Assembly (NCBI GenBank): GCA_017545485.1
Contig: JAFWMY010000002.1
Coordinates: 71,688 to 132,027 of the forward strand
Source of the DNA: Candidatus Saccharimonadota bacterium
GTDB lineage: Bacteria > Patescibacteriota > Saccharimonadia > Saccharimonadales > Saccharimonadaceae
DNA length: 60,340 nt
Reading direction: 5' to 3'
A program made the position numbers and the translations under genes. The notes beneath the pieces were generated by a model. The model was not told where the DNA came from and ran no database searches. It saw only the letters and a list, made by a program, of their open reading frames with translations. Below, in pieces: positions 34,028 through 41,080 of this stretch; within the stretch, counting starts at the first letter, position 1; every line of letters begins with the position of its first letter.

Positions 34028-36640
34028 TTAGATAACTTCAAGCTGTTGTTTGAGGTGAGAAATTAGAGCCTGTTTTTCGTTTATTTGATCCTGCGTTTCT
34101 TTCACTAGATGTGCGGGGGCTTTTTCTACATAGTTTGGGTTTTCCATACGTGCATTAAGAGCGTCTAGCTCGCGACCGACAGAGAGAATTTTCTCTGTCA
34201 GGGTATCTTTGTAAGCGTTTACAACTGACTCTGGAACATCTAGGTATAATTCATGATTAGCTAAAGCTAGTTTAAGGCCTTTTGGAGAACCATTTAATGC
34301 AATCACGGCTGGGACCTTGGTGAGATTCTTAATTAATAGTTGGTTGTCCGCTACAATGCTGTCATTGTTATACATGAGGTTATATTTTTTCGCGTTATTA
34401 GTGCCTGGCAGGGCCTGTAAGGTGGTTCTGGCTTCAGACACGATAATTCTTATGTTTTGGAAGTTTGCGGCTGAAATTGGGTCGTATTTGAGCTTGGCTG
34501 GCCACTTGGCTGTCACAATAAACCCTTCAGTCCATGAGAGATTTTGCCAAATTACCTCTGTAACAAATGGGGCAAATGGGTGAAGAGCTATTAGAATTGC
34601 TTCTAGGGTAGTTTTTAGTAGTTCGGCATTCTTATAGATTTTTTGCGATTCCAAAAACCAGTCTGCGTATTTATCCCAAATTGTTTGATACAAGACTTCA
34701 ACTGCCTCGCTAAAGCGATATTCCTGCATTGATTTTTCAACTTGATTTAGGCAGTCATTAATCTCTTGGCAAATCCAATCTTCGCCCATGTTATCTGTCT
34801 GATAGGTCGTCGTTGATGGTTCGTTCTCGTTGCACTCATCTACGATGCCCTGAACGAAGCGTGAAATATTCCAGAGTTTATTACAGAGATTACGTCCGGC
34901 GATAACGGAGTTTTCAGAGAATGCTTGATTCATACCGGCTGAACGACCTCTTAATATGCCAAGACGGAAAGCATCAGAACCATATTTAGTGACAAGATCC
35001 ATTGGGTTAATAACATTGCCTTTAGATTTGGACATTTTTTGGCCATGCTCATCTAGAACGAGACCGTGAAGATAGACTTCTTTAAACGGAACTTCCCCAG
35101 TAACATATAGCCCCATCATAATCATACGGGCAACCCATGCAAAGAGAATATCTGCCCCAGTTTCCATTACATTGAGTGGATAGTATGGGTTATAATTTTC
35201 CTTTGTCCAGTTAGTGCAAACAATCGGCCAGTGGGAGCTAGAAAACCAGGTATCAAAGGTGTCCTCATCGCGAACGTAGCGAACACCGGCTTTTTCTATC
35301 TCTTTGAGATTAGTGCGACGGTCGTAAATCCAATCTGGTTCATCTGTGGCGTCTTCATCGGCTTTTTTGAACATTGGAATAGCTATACCCCAAGGAATTT
35401 GGCGGGAAATATTCCAATCTTTGAGACCTTTGAGGTAGTTGATGAGCACTTTTTGCTTATTCTCTGGATAAAACTTAATTTCGCCTGCTTCTAGATGCTG
35501 AATGGCGACTTTGGCAAGTTTTTCTACGTCAATAAACCATTGGTCTTTAAGCATTGGCTCCAAAACAGTGCCACATTTGTAACAATGTGCAACAGAGTGA
35601 GTTATTTTATGCTCGCCCTTTAAGAGGCCTTGCTCTTTGAGGTCTTTAATAACTTGTTTACGACATTCCTCGGTAGTGAGATCATAATATTTCTCAGGTA
35701 CATTAATCATTTTGCCAGATTCGGAAATAACTTGAATACGGTCTAGATTATGGCGTTCGCCTACCTCATAATCATCATAATCGTGTGCGGGGGTAATCTT
35801 GACGGCGCCAGTGCCATATTCAGGGTCGGCATGCTCGTCGGCGATGATAGGGATTTCGCGGTCTGTAAGAGGTAAATGAACAGTTTTGCCAATTTTATCC
35901 TTGTATTTAGGGTCTTCGGGGTTAACTGCCACTGCTACATCACCAAATAATGTCTCTGGTCTAGTAGTAGAAACGATGATATCGTCATATGCGATATCCC
36001 AGAGAGTGCCTGGTTCGTCTTTGTGTTCTACTTCAATATCTGCGAATGCTGTGCGGTGTTTCGGACAATAGTTGACAAGTTTTTCACCACGATAGATAAG
36101 GCCATCGTTCCACATCTTTTCAAAAGTGGTGTATATGCGATCGGTAACATTTTCATCTAGAGTAAAAGTAAGGTCATCCCAGGAGCAAGAAGCACCGAGT
36201 GCACGGAGTTGGAGCTCCATATTGCCGCGCTGTTCAGCAACAAAATCCCACACCTTGGAATATAGCTCGTTACGATCGTATTCAAAACGGGTGTGGCCGG
36301 TTTTTTCTAGATTTTTTTCATAAACTACCCAGGTCTCAAAGCCGGCGTGATCGGCACCTGGGATATACCAGGAGGATTTTCCTTTGAGACGATAATAGCG
36401 AGTTAAAGAATCTTCGGTTGCAACCGTTAGGCCGTGGCCAATATGGAGGTTACCGTTGGCATTTGGGGGCGGCATGACGATAGAATAGGTGTTTTTGGCG
36501 TGCTTGCGATCATCTTCTCCATCGCCATCATCATCGGTAGGGACGGTGGGAACTGTAGGATTAAAAACACCGGCCATTTCCCAGGCGGCATATATTTCTG
36601 ATTCGTATTGGTTTGGTTCATAACTAGATGCAAATTTCAT
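34028..36640 (-). CDS. valS: valyl-tRNA synthetase
   Basis: An 870-residue class I synthetase. HIGH-type motif HIGHGL near residue 65, ADHAGFETW, an editing domain (about 190-330, with VSTTRPETLFGD), a CysxxCys pair in HCYKCGTVLEPML, KMSKSKGNVINP, an anticodon-binding domain, and a C-terminal coiled coil (DALNARMENPNYVEKAPAHL). The start at 36640 (MKFASSYEPNQYE) is chosen because TATAAT ends 6 nt upstream. Length fits the family. Confidence 0.96.
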   Translation of the reverse strand: MKFASSYEPNQYESEIYAAWEMAGVFNPTVPTVPTDDDGDGEDDRKHAKNTYSIVMPPPNANGNLHIGHGLTVATEDSLTRYYRLKGKSSWYIPGADHAGFETWVVYEKNLEKTGHTRFEYDRNELYSKVWDFVAEQRGNMELQLRALGASCSWDDLTFTLDENVTDRIYTTFEKMWNDGLIYRGEKLVNYCPKHRTAFADIEVEHKDEPGTLWDIAYDDIIVSTTRPETLFGDVAVAVNPEDPKYKDKIGKTVHLPLTDREIPIIADEHADPEYGTGAVKITPAHDYDDYEVGERHNLDRIQVISESGKMINVPEKYYDLTTEECRKQVIKDLKEQGLLKGEHKITHSVAHCYKCGTVLEPMLKDQWFIDVEKLAKVAIQHLEAGEIKFYPENKQKVLINYLKGLKDWNISRQIPWGIAIPMFKKADEDATDEPDWIYDRRTNLKEIEKAGVRYVRDEDTFDTWFSSSHWPIVCTNWTKENYNPYYPLNVMETGADILFAWVARMIMMGLYVTGEVPFKEVYLHGLVLDEHGQKMSKSKGNVINPMDLVTKYGSDAFRLGILRGRSAGMNQAFSENSVIAGRNLCNKLWNISRFVQGIVDECNENEPSTTTYQTDNMGEDWICQEINDCLNQVEKSMQEYRFSEAVEVLYQTIWDKYADWFLESQKIYKNAELLKTTLEAILIALHPFAPFVTEVIWQNLSWTEGFIVTAKWPAKLKYDPISAANFQNIRIIVSEARTTLQALPGTNNAKKYNLMYNNDSIVADNQLLIKNLTKVPAVIALNGSPKGLKLALANHELYLDVPESVVNAYKDTLTEKILSVGRELDALNARMENPNYVEKAPAHLVKETQDQINEKQALISHLKQQLEVI

Positions 36641-36726
36641 GGGTTTATTATAACATAATCTGATAATTGTGGTAAAATGTAGTGACAGGTTTTGCAAAAC
36701 TCGTACATTTGAAAGGAGGAAGGAAC

Positions 36727-36960
36727 GTGGCAATTAGTGTTTATTATTCTGCAGAAGAATTGGGGCTAGATGGTGCCCGAGCGAAAGCTAAAAAATTGCG
36801 AAATGAATATGGCTATCGGATAGTCAGTATAAAACACTGCCAAATACCTAAATGGGGGCAACTGACTGTACCTTATGCTGAAGATTATTCACAAACTGAA
36901 TTAGGCTATAAAATCATAATGGACACCGGTGATACGGAATACACTCTAATAATGGAATAA
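36727..36960 (+). CDS. orphan 77-residue cytosolic protein
   Basis: A small protein starting at GTG 36727, the codon positioned by the very strong AAAGGAGGAAGG. Sequence is mixed charged, starting (V)AISVYYSAEELGLDGARAKA and ending DTGDTEYTLIME. No family recognised. It has a TGGTAAAAT -10 box, a leader of about 45 nt and a perfect terminator, the same signal layout as the orphans at 29353 and 33512. It is divergent from valS. Confidence 0.7.
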   Translation: MAISVYYSAEELGLDGARAKAKKLRNEYGYRIVSIKHCQIPKWGQLTVPYAEDYSQTELGYKIIMDTGDTEYTLIME

Positions 36961-36969
36961 TTTTTGGCT

Positions 36970-37000
36970 AAAAGTCCTGCTATTAATGCAGGACTTTTTT
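36970..37000 (+). terminator. bidirectional terminator between the orphan gene and the HIT gene
   Basis: AAAAGTCCTGC, loop TATTAAT, GCAGGACTTTTTT: an 11-bp perfect stem with A and T tracts on the two sides, placed between convergent genes. Confidence 0.92.
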
Positions 37001-37379
37001 ATTGTTTAAATTCTAGCTTTGTGCGAATTTGTTCAAATTCTTCTGGGGTGAGATTTAGGGTGTGGCCATGCTGCCAATTGGGGTCTAAAGGCATTAAATG
37101 AACGTGAGCATGGGGCACGTCGGTTCCTATTACTTTCCAGAGAATACGAGCATTTAGTTGTTTTTCTAGGTGTTGTGAGAGTTTTTTGACTGTTTGCATC
37201 AGGGCTTGGTAGTCTTCATCAGGGAGTTCATAGATTTTATCGGTTTCATTTTTTGGAATGACCAAAGTGTGGCCTTTTGTCTCAGGATGAATATCTAAAA
37301 AAGCAATGGTTTTGTCGTCTTCATAGATTTTGTAACAGGGTATTTCACCCTTGATGATTTGGCTGAAGATGCTTGGCAT
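36999..37379 (-). CDS. HIT-family nucleotide hydrolase
   Basis: A 126-residue Hint/HIT protein, expected to hydrolyse adenosine phosphoramidates or dinucleoside polyphosphates. The start SIFSQIIKGEIPCYKIYEDD and FLDIHPETKGHTLVIPK are typical, and the histidine triad HAHVH lies near residues 99-103. Its 5' end overlaps the end of the upstream PAP2 gene by 35 nt in another frame. The overlap suggests coupled expression. Confidence 0.92.
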   Translation of the reverse strand: MPSIFSQIIKGEIPCYKIYEDDKTIAFLDIHPETKGHTLVIPKNETDKIYELPDEDYQALMQTVKKLSQHLEKQLNARILWKVIGTDVPHAHVHLMPLDPNWQHGHTLNLTPEEFEQIRTKLEFKQ

Positions 37380-37851
37380 GTTTGGTCCTCCTTATGATTA
37401 GATAGTAGATTACAGCGAAAATGAGGGCAAATCCGAGCGCACCTAAAACATCCGAAAGCCAGTGCTTGTTGGCGAGTATTCTTCCGACACATGTTAGAGA
37501 AATGAAGGCCAGCATAAAGACATAGAGTGCTGCACAGGCAACTTTGGATTTGATATATTTAGGTAAAATGATGGCGACGAGAAAAAATATTGTGGCAACT
37601 ACCATGACATGGGTGGAGGGAAAAGAAGCCTCGCCGGAACCGTCTGGGCGAGTATTACAGATGAGAAATTTATCAAAAATTATATAGGTGATAACCATAA
37701 GAACGAGCGGGAGCGGGAACCAGAGGAGTTCTTTGTCGGTTTTTTTAAGTGATTTGCGTTTAATCCACTGAGTAAGGGCAAGAATCACAAAAACAAGAAG
37801 CACGGCAAATGATGCGATTAAGATGATATTTGTGATTTTATCCCATTGCAT
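37345..37851 (-). CDS. PAP2-family membrane phosphatase
   Basis: A 168-residue membrane phosphatase with five to six helices. The three acid-phosphatase motifs are KFLICNTRP (K-x6-RP), SFPSTH, and GRILANKHWLSDV (R-x5-H-x3-D). A likely substrate is undecaprenyl pyrophosphate or another lipid phosphate; BacA/UppP is not in the window, so a wall-recycling role is possible. The start at 37851 is chosen as TATAAT ends 6 nt before it. Confidence 0.88.
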   Translation of the reverse strand: MQWDKITNIILIASFAVLLVFVILALTQWIKRKSLKKTDKELLWFPLPLVLMVITYIIFDKFLICNTRPDGSGEASFPSTHVMVVATIFFLVAIILPKYIKSKVACAALYVFMLAFISLTCVGRILANKHWLSDVLGALGFALIFAVIYYLIIRRTKHAKHLQPNHQG

Positions 37852-37993
37852 AGTTTTATTATACAACATAAAGGATTATTTTAATAATGGCCTTTGTCTT
37901 AGTTACTGTGTGTGACGAAGGTTTGATTGCGATAAGGGGGATTTATACCGGGTGTTGGAGTTTGATTGATTTTGAAACAGTGGTAGAATATGT

Positions 37994-37999
37994 TATAAT
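37994..37999 (+). promoter_or_regulatory. -10 box giving a leaderless GTG-start mRNA
   Basis: TGTTATAAT ends 6 nt before the GTG at 38006, the same spacing as at ATG starts in the window. No Shine-Dalgarno sequence is present. Confidence 0.6.
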
Positions 38000-38005
38000 T
38001 ATTGC

Positions 38006-39082
38006 GTGAGTATAGACGATTTTATTGAAAGGCTAGCTAATTATAAAAGCAATGATGTGGTTTTTAATATGTACCGTGGGAATTCTGTGGCCGCTAAAAA
38101 ATGTCGTAAAAATTTAAAAGAGTATTTAGAAAAACATAAGAATTCCCAAATATTGCTTGTTGGTGAGGCGCCAGGATACAAGGGTTGCGCCAGAACCGGC
38201 GTGCCATTTACGAGTGATTCAGGTGAAATTTCTGCAAAGGTTTTGCAGGGTGCCATTGATAAATATAGCCCAAATACCGATGTCTTGATGTGGAATGCAT
38301 TCCCATTTCATCCGCACAAGAAAGGCGAACGTAAGTCTAACCGCAAACCAAGTAAAGCCGAAGTTCAATCAGCCAGTTGGATGATTATGAATTATTTTTT
38401 GGAAGTCTTTCCAAATATAAAATGTGTCGCCTCGGTGGGAAATGTGGCAAAAGAGTTGCTACAACAATTTGAATTTGAGTACAAACCGAGCCATATTTGC
38501 CATCCTTCGTATGGACATAAAAAGCAATGCGAAGAGGATACGTATCGGGCGTTATCTAGATTTTCTAACATTCTGTTGGATGAAAGGATCATGAGGTCTG
38601 TAGCTGATTGCGTAGAAGAAGAATACAAAGAGGCGGCCTATCACTATCTTAAGGAACACAAAAAGGAATTCTTTGATTGGTATGGATTGTCCGACCATAT
38701 GGAATATGCGCATGCTTATTTATTAGGGGACAAAGATATTAATCTTTCCGAATATCAGAAATGGCCAAATGAGATTAGTACGGAGAAAAATGCGGAATAT
38801 TTAGATAAGGTTAAGCCGGAATATATTACTCGAGTGGTGTGCGAAAGAGATGATCCGTACTATGATACTTCGGCTAGTATCTGGACAATGAAAGTGTATT
38901 TGAAGGTTCACGGTTGGAATGCGATGGCGACAATAGAAGATTCTTCGCCTTGGTATAAGAAGATTTTAGGGATGGTAGAAAAATCTGATGATTTTGTCCA
39001 TAAAAGCATCGGAGATTATAGCGAAGAAGAGGGGTTTTGGTACGGGCGGTTTAGCTATACTAGAAAAAATGAGAAGGTTTAG
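38006..39082 (+). CDS. uracil-DNA-glycosylase-superfamily protein with extra C-terminal domain
   Basis: A 358-residue protein. The first half has the UDG-superfamily marks: GEAPG at residues 53-57 with TGVPFTS, MWNAFPFHPH at 95-104 and HPS at 166-168. This suggests excision of uracil or a related damaged base. Residues about 180-358 form a second region (DWYGLSDHMEYAHAYLL, ASIWTMKVYLKVHG, EEEGFWYGRFSYTR) that I cannot assign. GTG start supported by the -10 box just upstream. It converges with the hydrolase at 39087 with a 4-nt gap. Confidence 0.72.
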   Translation: MSIDDFIERLANYKSNDVVFNMYRGNSVAAKKCRKNLKEYLEKHKNSQILLVGEAPGYKGCARTGVPFTSDSGEISAKVLQGAIDKYSPNTDVLMWNAFPFHPHKKGERKSNRKPSKAEVQSASWMIMNYFLEVFPNIKCVASVGNVAKELLQQFEFEYKPSHICHPSYGHKKQCEEDTYRALSRFSNILLDERIMRSVADCVEEEYKEAAYHYLKEHKKEFFDWYGLSDHMEYAHAYLLGDKDINLSEYQKWPNEISTEKNAEYLDKVKPEYITRVVCERDDPYYDTSASIWTMKVYLKVHGWNAMATIEDSSPWYKKILGMVEKSDDFVHKSIGDYSEEEGFWYGRFSYTRKNEKV

Positions 39083-39086
39083 CTAT

Positions 39087-39695
39087 CTAATTAAAAAGAT
39101 ATCTGTCTGCTGCATTCAAAAAATCTACAAAATTATCTCCAGAGAAATGATGGTCTGCCCCTTTTATTATGTGGACTTTGGCGTATTTTGAATATTCATT
39201 GCAGTTATCGTAAGATGGGTCTTTATCACCAATTAAGATGATGTTTTTATTTTTATCACGTTCTGACATATTTGAGAATTCGTTTTGCTCTAGACCAGTA
39301 GCTGGATTAATTAATAATATCTTGTCAATATAATCAAATAGATGCGCAGTTGCGCCAAGCATGTACGCACCTAATGAATGTCCCATAGCATAGAGTTTTT
39401 TGCTTTGCATGTCGTAATGCTTTTCGATATAATCTAGAACTTCAAATAAATTGCGATAATGAAACTTCATTAGATTGTAGGGGTTGCTCATACGAATTAC
39501 GGTCGCTTGGTATTTATGATTAATACTCTCGGCAATTCTTTTATATTTGTTTTCGTATCCATCTATAGAGCCATCTATACCAGGAACGATTAAGAAAACA
39601 ATATCTGAGTCACCTGGGAGAATTGAAATTTCTATTTCGACTTCATCATCAAAAACTGGTCCTTCTTGAATGTATTTTATTGAAGTGTTTTGCAT
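39087..39695 (-). CDS. small alpha/beta hydrolase
   Basis: A 202-residue alpha/beta-hydrolase. The nucleophile elbow is GHSLG in KLYAMGHSLGAYMLG near residue 105; IVPGIDGS gives the oxyanion-side loop, LIGDKDPSYD the acid and ADHHFSG the likely histidine. No signal peptide. Substrate unknown. A TAAAAT box ends 6 nt before the ATG. Confidence 0.75.
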   Translation of the reverse strand: MQNTSIKYIQEGPVFDDEVEIEISILPGDSDIVFLIVPGIDGSIDGYENKYKRIAESINHKYQATVIRMSNPYNLMKFHYRNLFEVLDYIEKHYDMQSKKLYAMGHSLGAYMLGATAHLFDYIDKILLINPATGLEQNEFSNMSERDKNKNIILIGDKDPSYDNCNEYSKYAKVHIIKGADHHFSGDNFVDFLNAADRYLFN

Positions 39696-39812
39696 ATAAT
39701 AATTTTATCATTAAGAAGGGGAAAAACGGATTAGTTTTAAAAAAATATTGATATTAATGTAATAAATCATAATAATCATAAGCGTAAAAAGTGTAATAAG
39801 GAGGTCTGCATG

Positions 39813-39833
39813 AAAAAAGGCCTTAAAGAAGGC
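39813..39833 (-). terminator. terminator after tRNA-Arg
   Basis: On the minus strand GCCTT-CTTT-AAGGC is followed by CTTTTTT just downstream of the tRNA-Arg CCA end. Confidence 0.75.
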
Positions 39834-39845
39834 TTAATTTCACAA

Positions 39846-39922
39846 TGGTACGCCCGACAGGATTCGAACCTACGACCTTTTGCTCCGCAAGCAAACGCTC
39901 TATCCAGCTGAGCTACGGGCGC
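39846..39922 (-). tRNA. tRNA-Arg (GCG)
   Basis: Cloverleaf on the minus strand: acceptor GCGCCCG/CGGGCGT (first pair G-U), D arm GCTC...GAGC, anticodon stem TTTGC/GCAAA with loop TTGCGGA, so anticodon GCG; T arm GTAGG-TTCGAAT-CCTGT; CCA encoded. Most bacteria use ACG (inosine-modified) for this box, so GCG is unusual. Confidence 0.93.
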
Positions 39923-40045
39923 AGAAAATGGTTCACCCTTGGGCCTTTAGGGCCCTCAGGCAAATATGTGGATGCTTTGAAAAATCGCTACATCCACCTA
40001 GAAATTAAATGAGCATCACCTTTATGGGGTGACGAGTTTATTATA
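39923..40045 (-). ncRNA. structured leader RNA upstream of tRNA-Arg
   Basis: On the minus strand TGTTATAAT (box at 40045-40040) would start a transcript near 40033, about 110 nt before tRNA-Arg. Three hairpins are visible: TCACC/GGTGA (40015-40031), GTGGATG/CATCCAC (39968-39997) and GGGCC/GGCCC (39941-39955). No terminator lies between this RNA and the tRNA. It could be a separate small RNA cut off by tRNA processing, or just a long tRNA leader. No known RNA class recognised. Confidence 0.5.
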
Positions 40046-40128
40046 ACATATTTTTTAAAAAAATGTAGAGGGATTTTTAGAAGTTTTGTTTATTTTGTAA
40101 TCAGAGAGATTATGATATAATTAACAGC

Positions 40129-40218
40129 GGAAGCGTGGCCGAGTGGTTGAAGGCGCACGACTCGAAATCGTGTGGGCGGGTGACCGTCTCGGAGGTTCGA
40201 ATCCTCTCGCTTCCGCCA
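40129..40218 (+). tRNA. tRNA-Ser (CGA)
   Basis: Class II tRNA with acceptor GGAAGCG/CGCTTCC, anticodon stem CACGA/TCGTG and loop CTCGAAA (anticodon CGA), a long variable arm (GGGCGGGTGACCGTCTC) and encoded CCA. TATAAT at 40116-40121 ends 7 nt before the mature 5' end, so the primary transcript should begin at or next to the tRNA. Confidence 0.95.
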
Positions 40219-40237
40219 TTAATTTGTTTATATAGGA

Positions 40238-40900
40238 TTAGAACGGGACCTCACTGAGGTCTAATTCATTGTCATAAAGATATTCATAGGAGTCAGAGAG
40301 TTCTTCTTCTGCGTATTTATTTGGTTTAATCCAAGATGGTTTGGCATTGTAATATTCTTTGTTCATTGTGCTATTGTACCCGCGGCCCTTGGTGCCTTTA
40401 ATGCGGTTACATCTAGAACAGGTAAGAACTAAGTTAGACAAGCTATTGTCGCCATTGGTAATCAGAGGCTTAATATGATCGGTGTGAGTGCAGGGCAAAT
40501 GAATGTTGATATAACGTTTACACCATGCACATTTTTTATCTTGGCAGATATACTCTTCTTCTTTCCATTTTCTAAATAGGTCGGTTTTTTTGAGTTCTTC
40601 AAATTCATCTCTTAAGGCTTTCCACCCTTCAAAGTTATCATAACGTTTAACAAATTCGCCATTTACTGTAATATAACCTTTTCGGGCGGTGATGCGAGGC
40701 AAACCATAGATAGTAAAATAATCGTTTACATCAAAATTGCCTGGCCTGTAACCTTCTTCCATAAAGATTTCATCTTCATCAGAATAATATTTACATGCAA
40801 GATCATAGTTTTCTGGATATTCATTCTCCAAAAAATTCCACCAATTTTCACAATCATATTCGGTAAGAATATAATTATCGGTTGCGTAATCTGTCCTCAT
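40238..40900 (-). CDS. HNH nuclease with SSB-like C-terminal tail
   Basis: A 220-residue protein. Residues about 1-115 are an acidic, aromatic-rich domain I cannot assign. An HNH domain follows: Cys124/Cys127, the DHIKPL motif (Asp141, His142), Asn156, then Cys161/Cys164 in LTCSRCNRIKG. After a spacer the protein ends in DLSEVPF, identical to the last seven residues of SSB at 22136-22597. That peptide is the docking tail recognised by DNA repair and replication proteins. The ATG has only a weak Shine-Dalgarno site and overlaps a 29-codon frame. The target and role are unknown. Confidence 0.8.
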   Translation of the reverse strand: MRTDYATDNYILTEYDCENWWNFLENEYPENYDLACKYYSDEDEIFMEEGYRPGNFDVNDYFTIYGLPRITARKGYITVNGEFVKRYDNFEGWKALRDEFEELKKTDLFRKWKEEEYICQDKKCAWCKRYINIHLPCTHTDHIKPLITNGDNSLSNLVLTCSRCNRIKGTKGRGYNSTMNKEYYNAKPSWIKPNKYAEEELSDSYEYLYDNELDLSEVPF

Positions 40901-40964
40901 GGACCCTACCTTTTGCGACCATATCGCGCAAGTTTTGCTTAATTTGCTCTCTTGATAACATCAT
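40875..40964 (-). CDS. 29-residue upstream small ORF overlapping the HNH gene
   Basis: Starts ATGATG at 40964 with AGGAG 6-7 nt upstream and a TGGTATAAT box about 35 nt upstream. It encodes MMLSREQIKQNLRDMVAKGR and a short basic end, and stops 26 nt inside the HNH gene in another frame. It has better start signals than the HNH gene itself, so it may couple or regulate HNH translation, or be a small helical protein (an antitoxin-like N-terminus is one thought, without proof). Confidence 0.45.
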   Translation of the reverse strand: MMLSREQIKQNLRDMVAKGRVHEDRLRNR

Positions 40965-41080
40965 AAACTCCTAAAACTCATTTATGTCTTCTATTATACC
41001 ACATATATCTTATTTTGTCAATTATAATAGAGGTGCTTGGCTGGTTGTATAGTATAGTTTATCTGATATAATGAAGATAG

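Noticed and set aside
39799-39911. Plus-strand frame with an ideal AAGGAGG site and ATG (MKKGLKEGLISQW...)
   Set aside because: It runs antisense through the tRNA-Arg terminator and tRNA itself; most of its codons are forced by the tRNA sequence. The Shine-Dalgarno match is likely chance.
39941-40031. SRP (4.5S) or other known small RNA upstream of tRNA-Arg
   Set aside because: The conserved SRP loop sequences (GGAAGCAGCC-like) are absent, and I could not match the three hairpins to a known RNA class.
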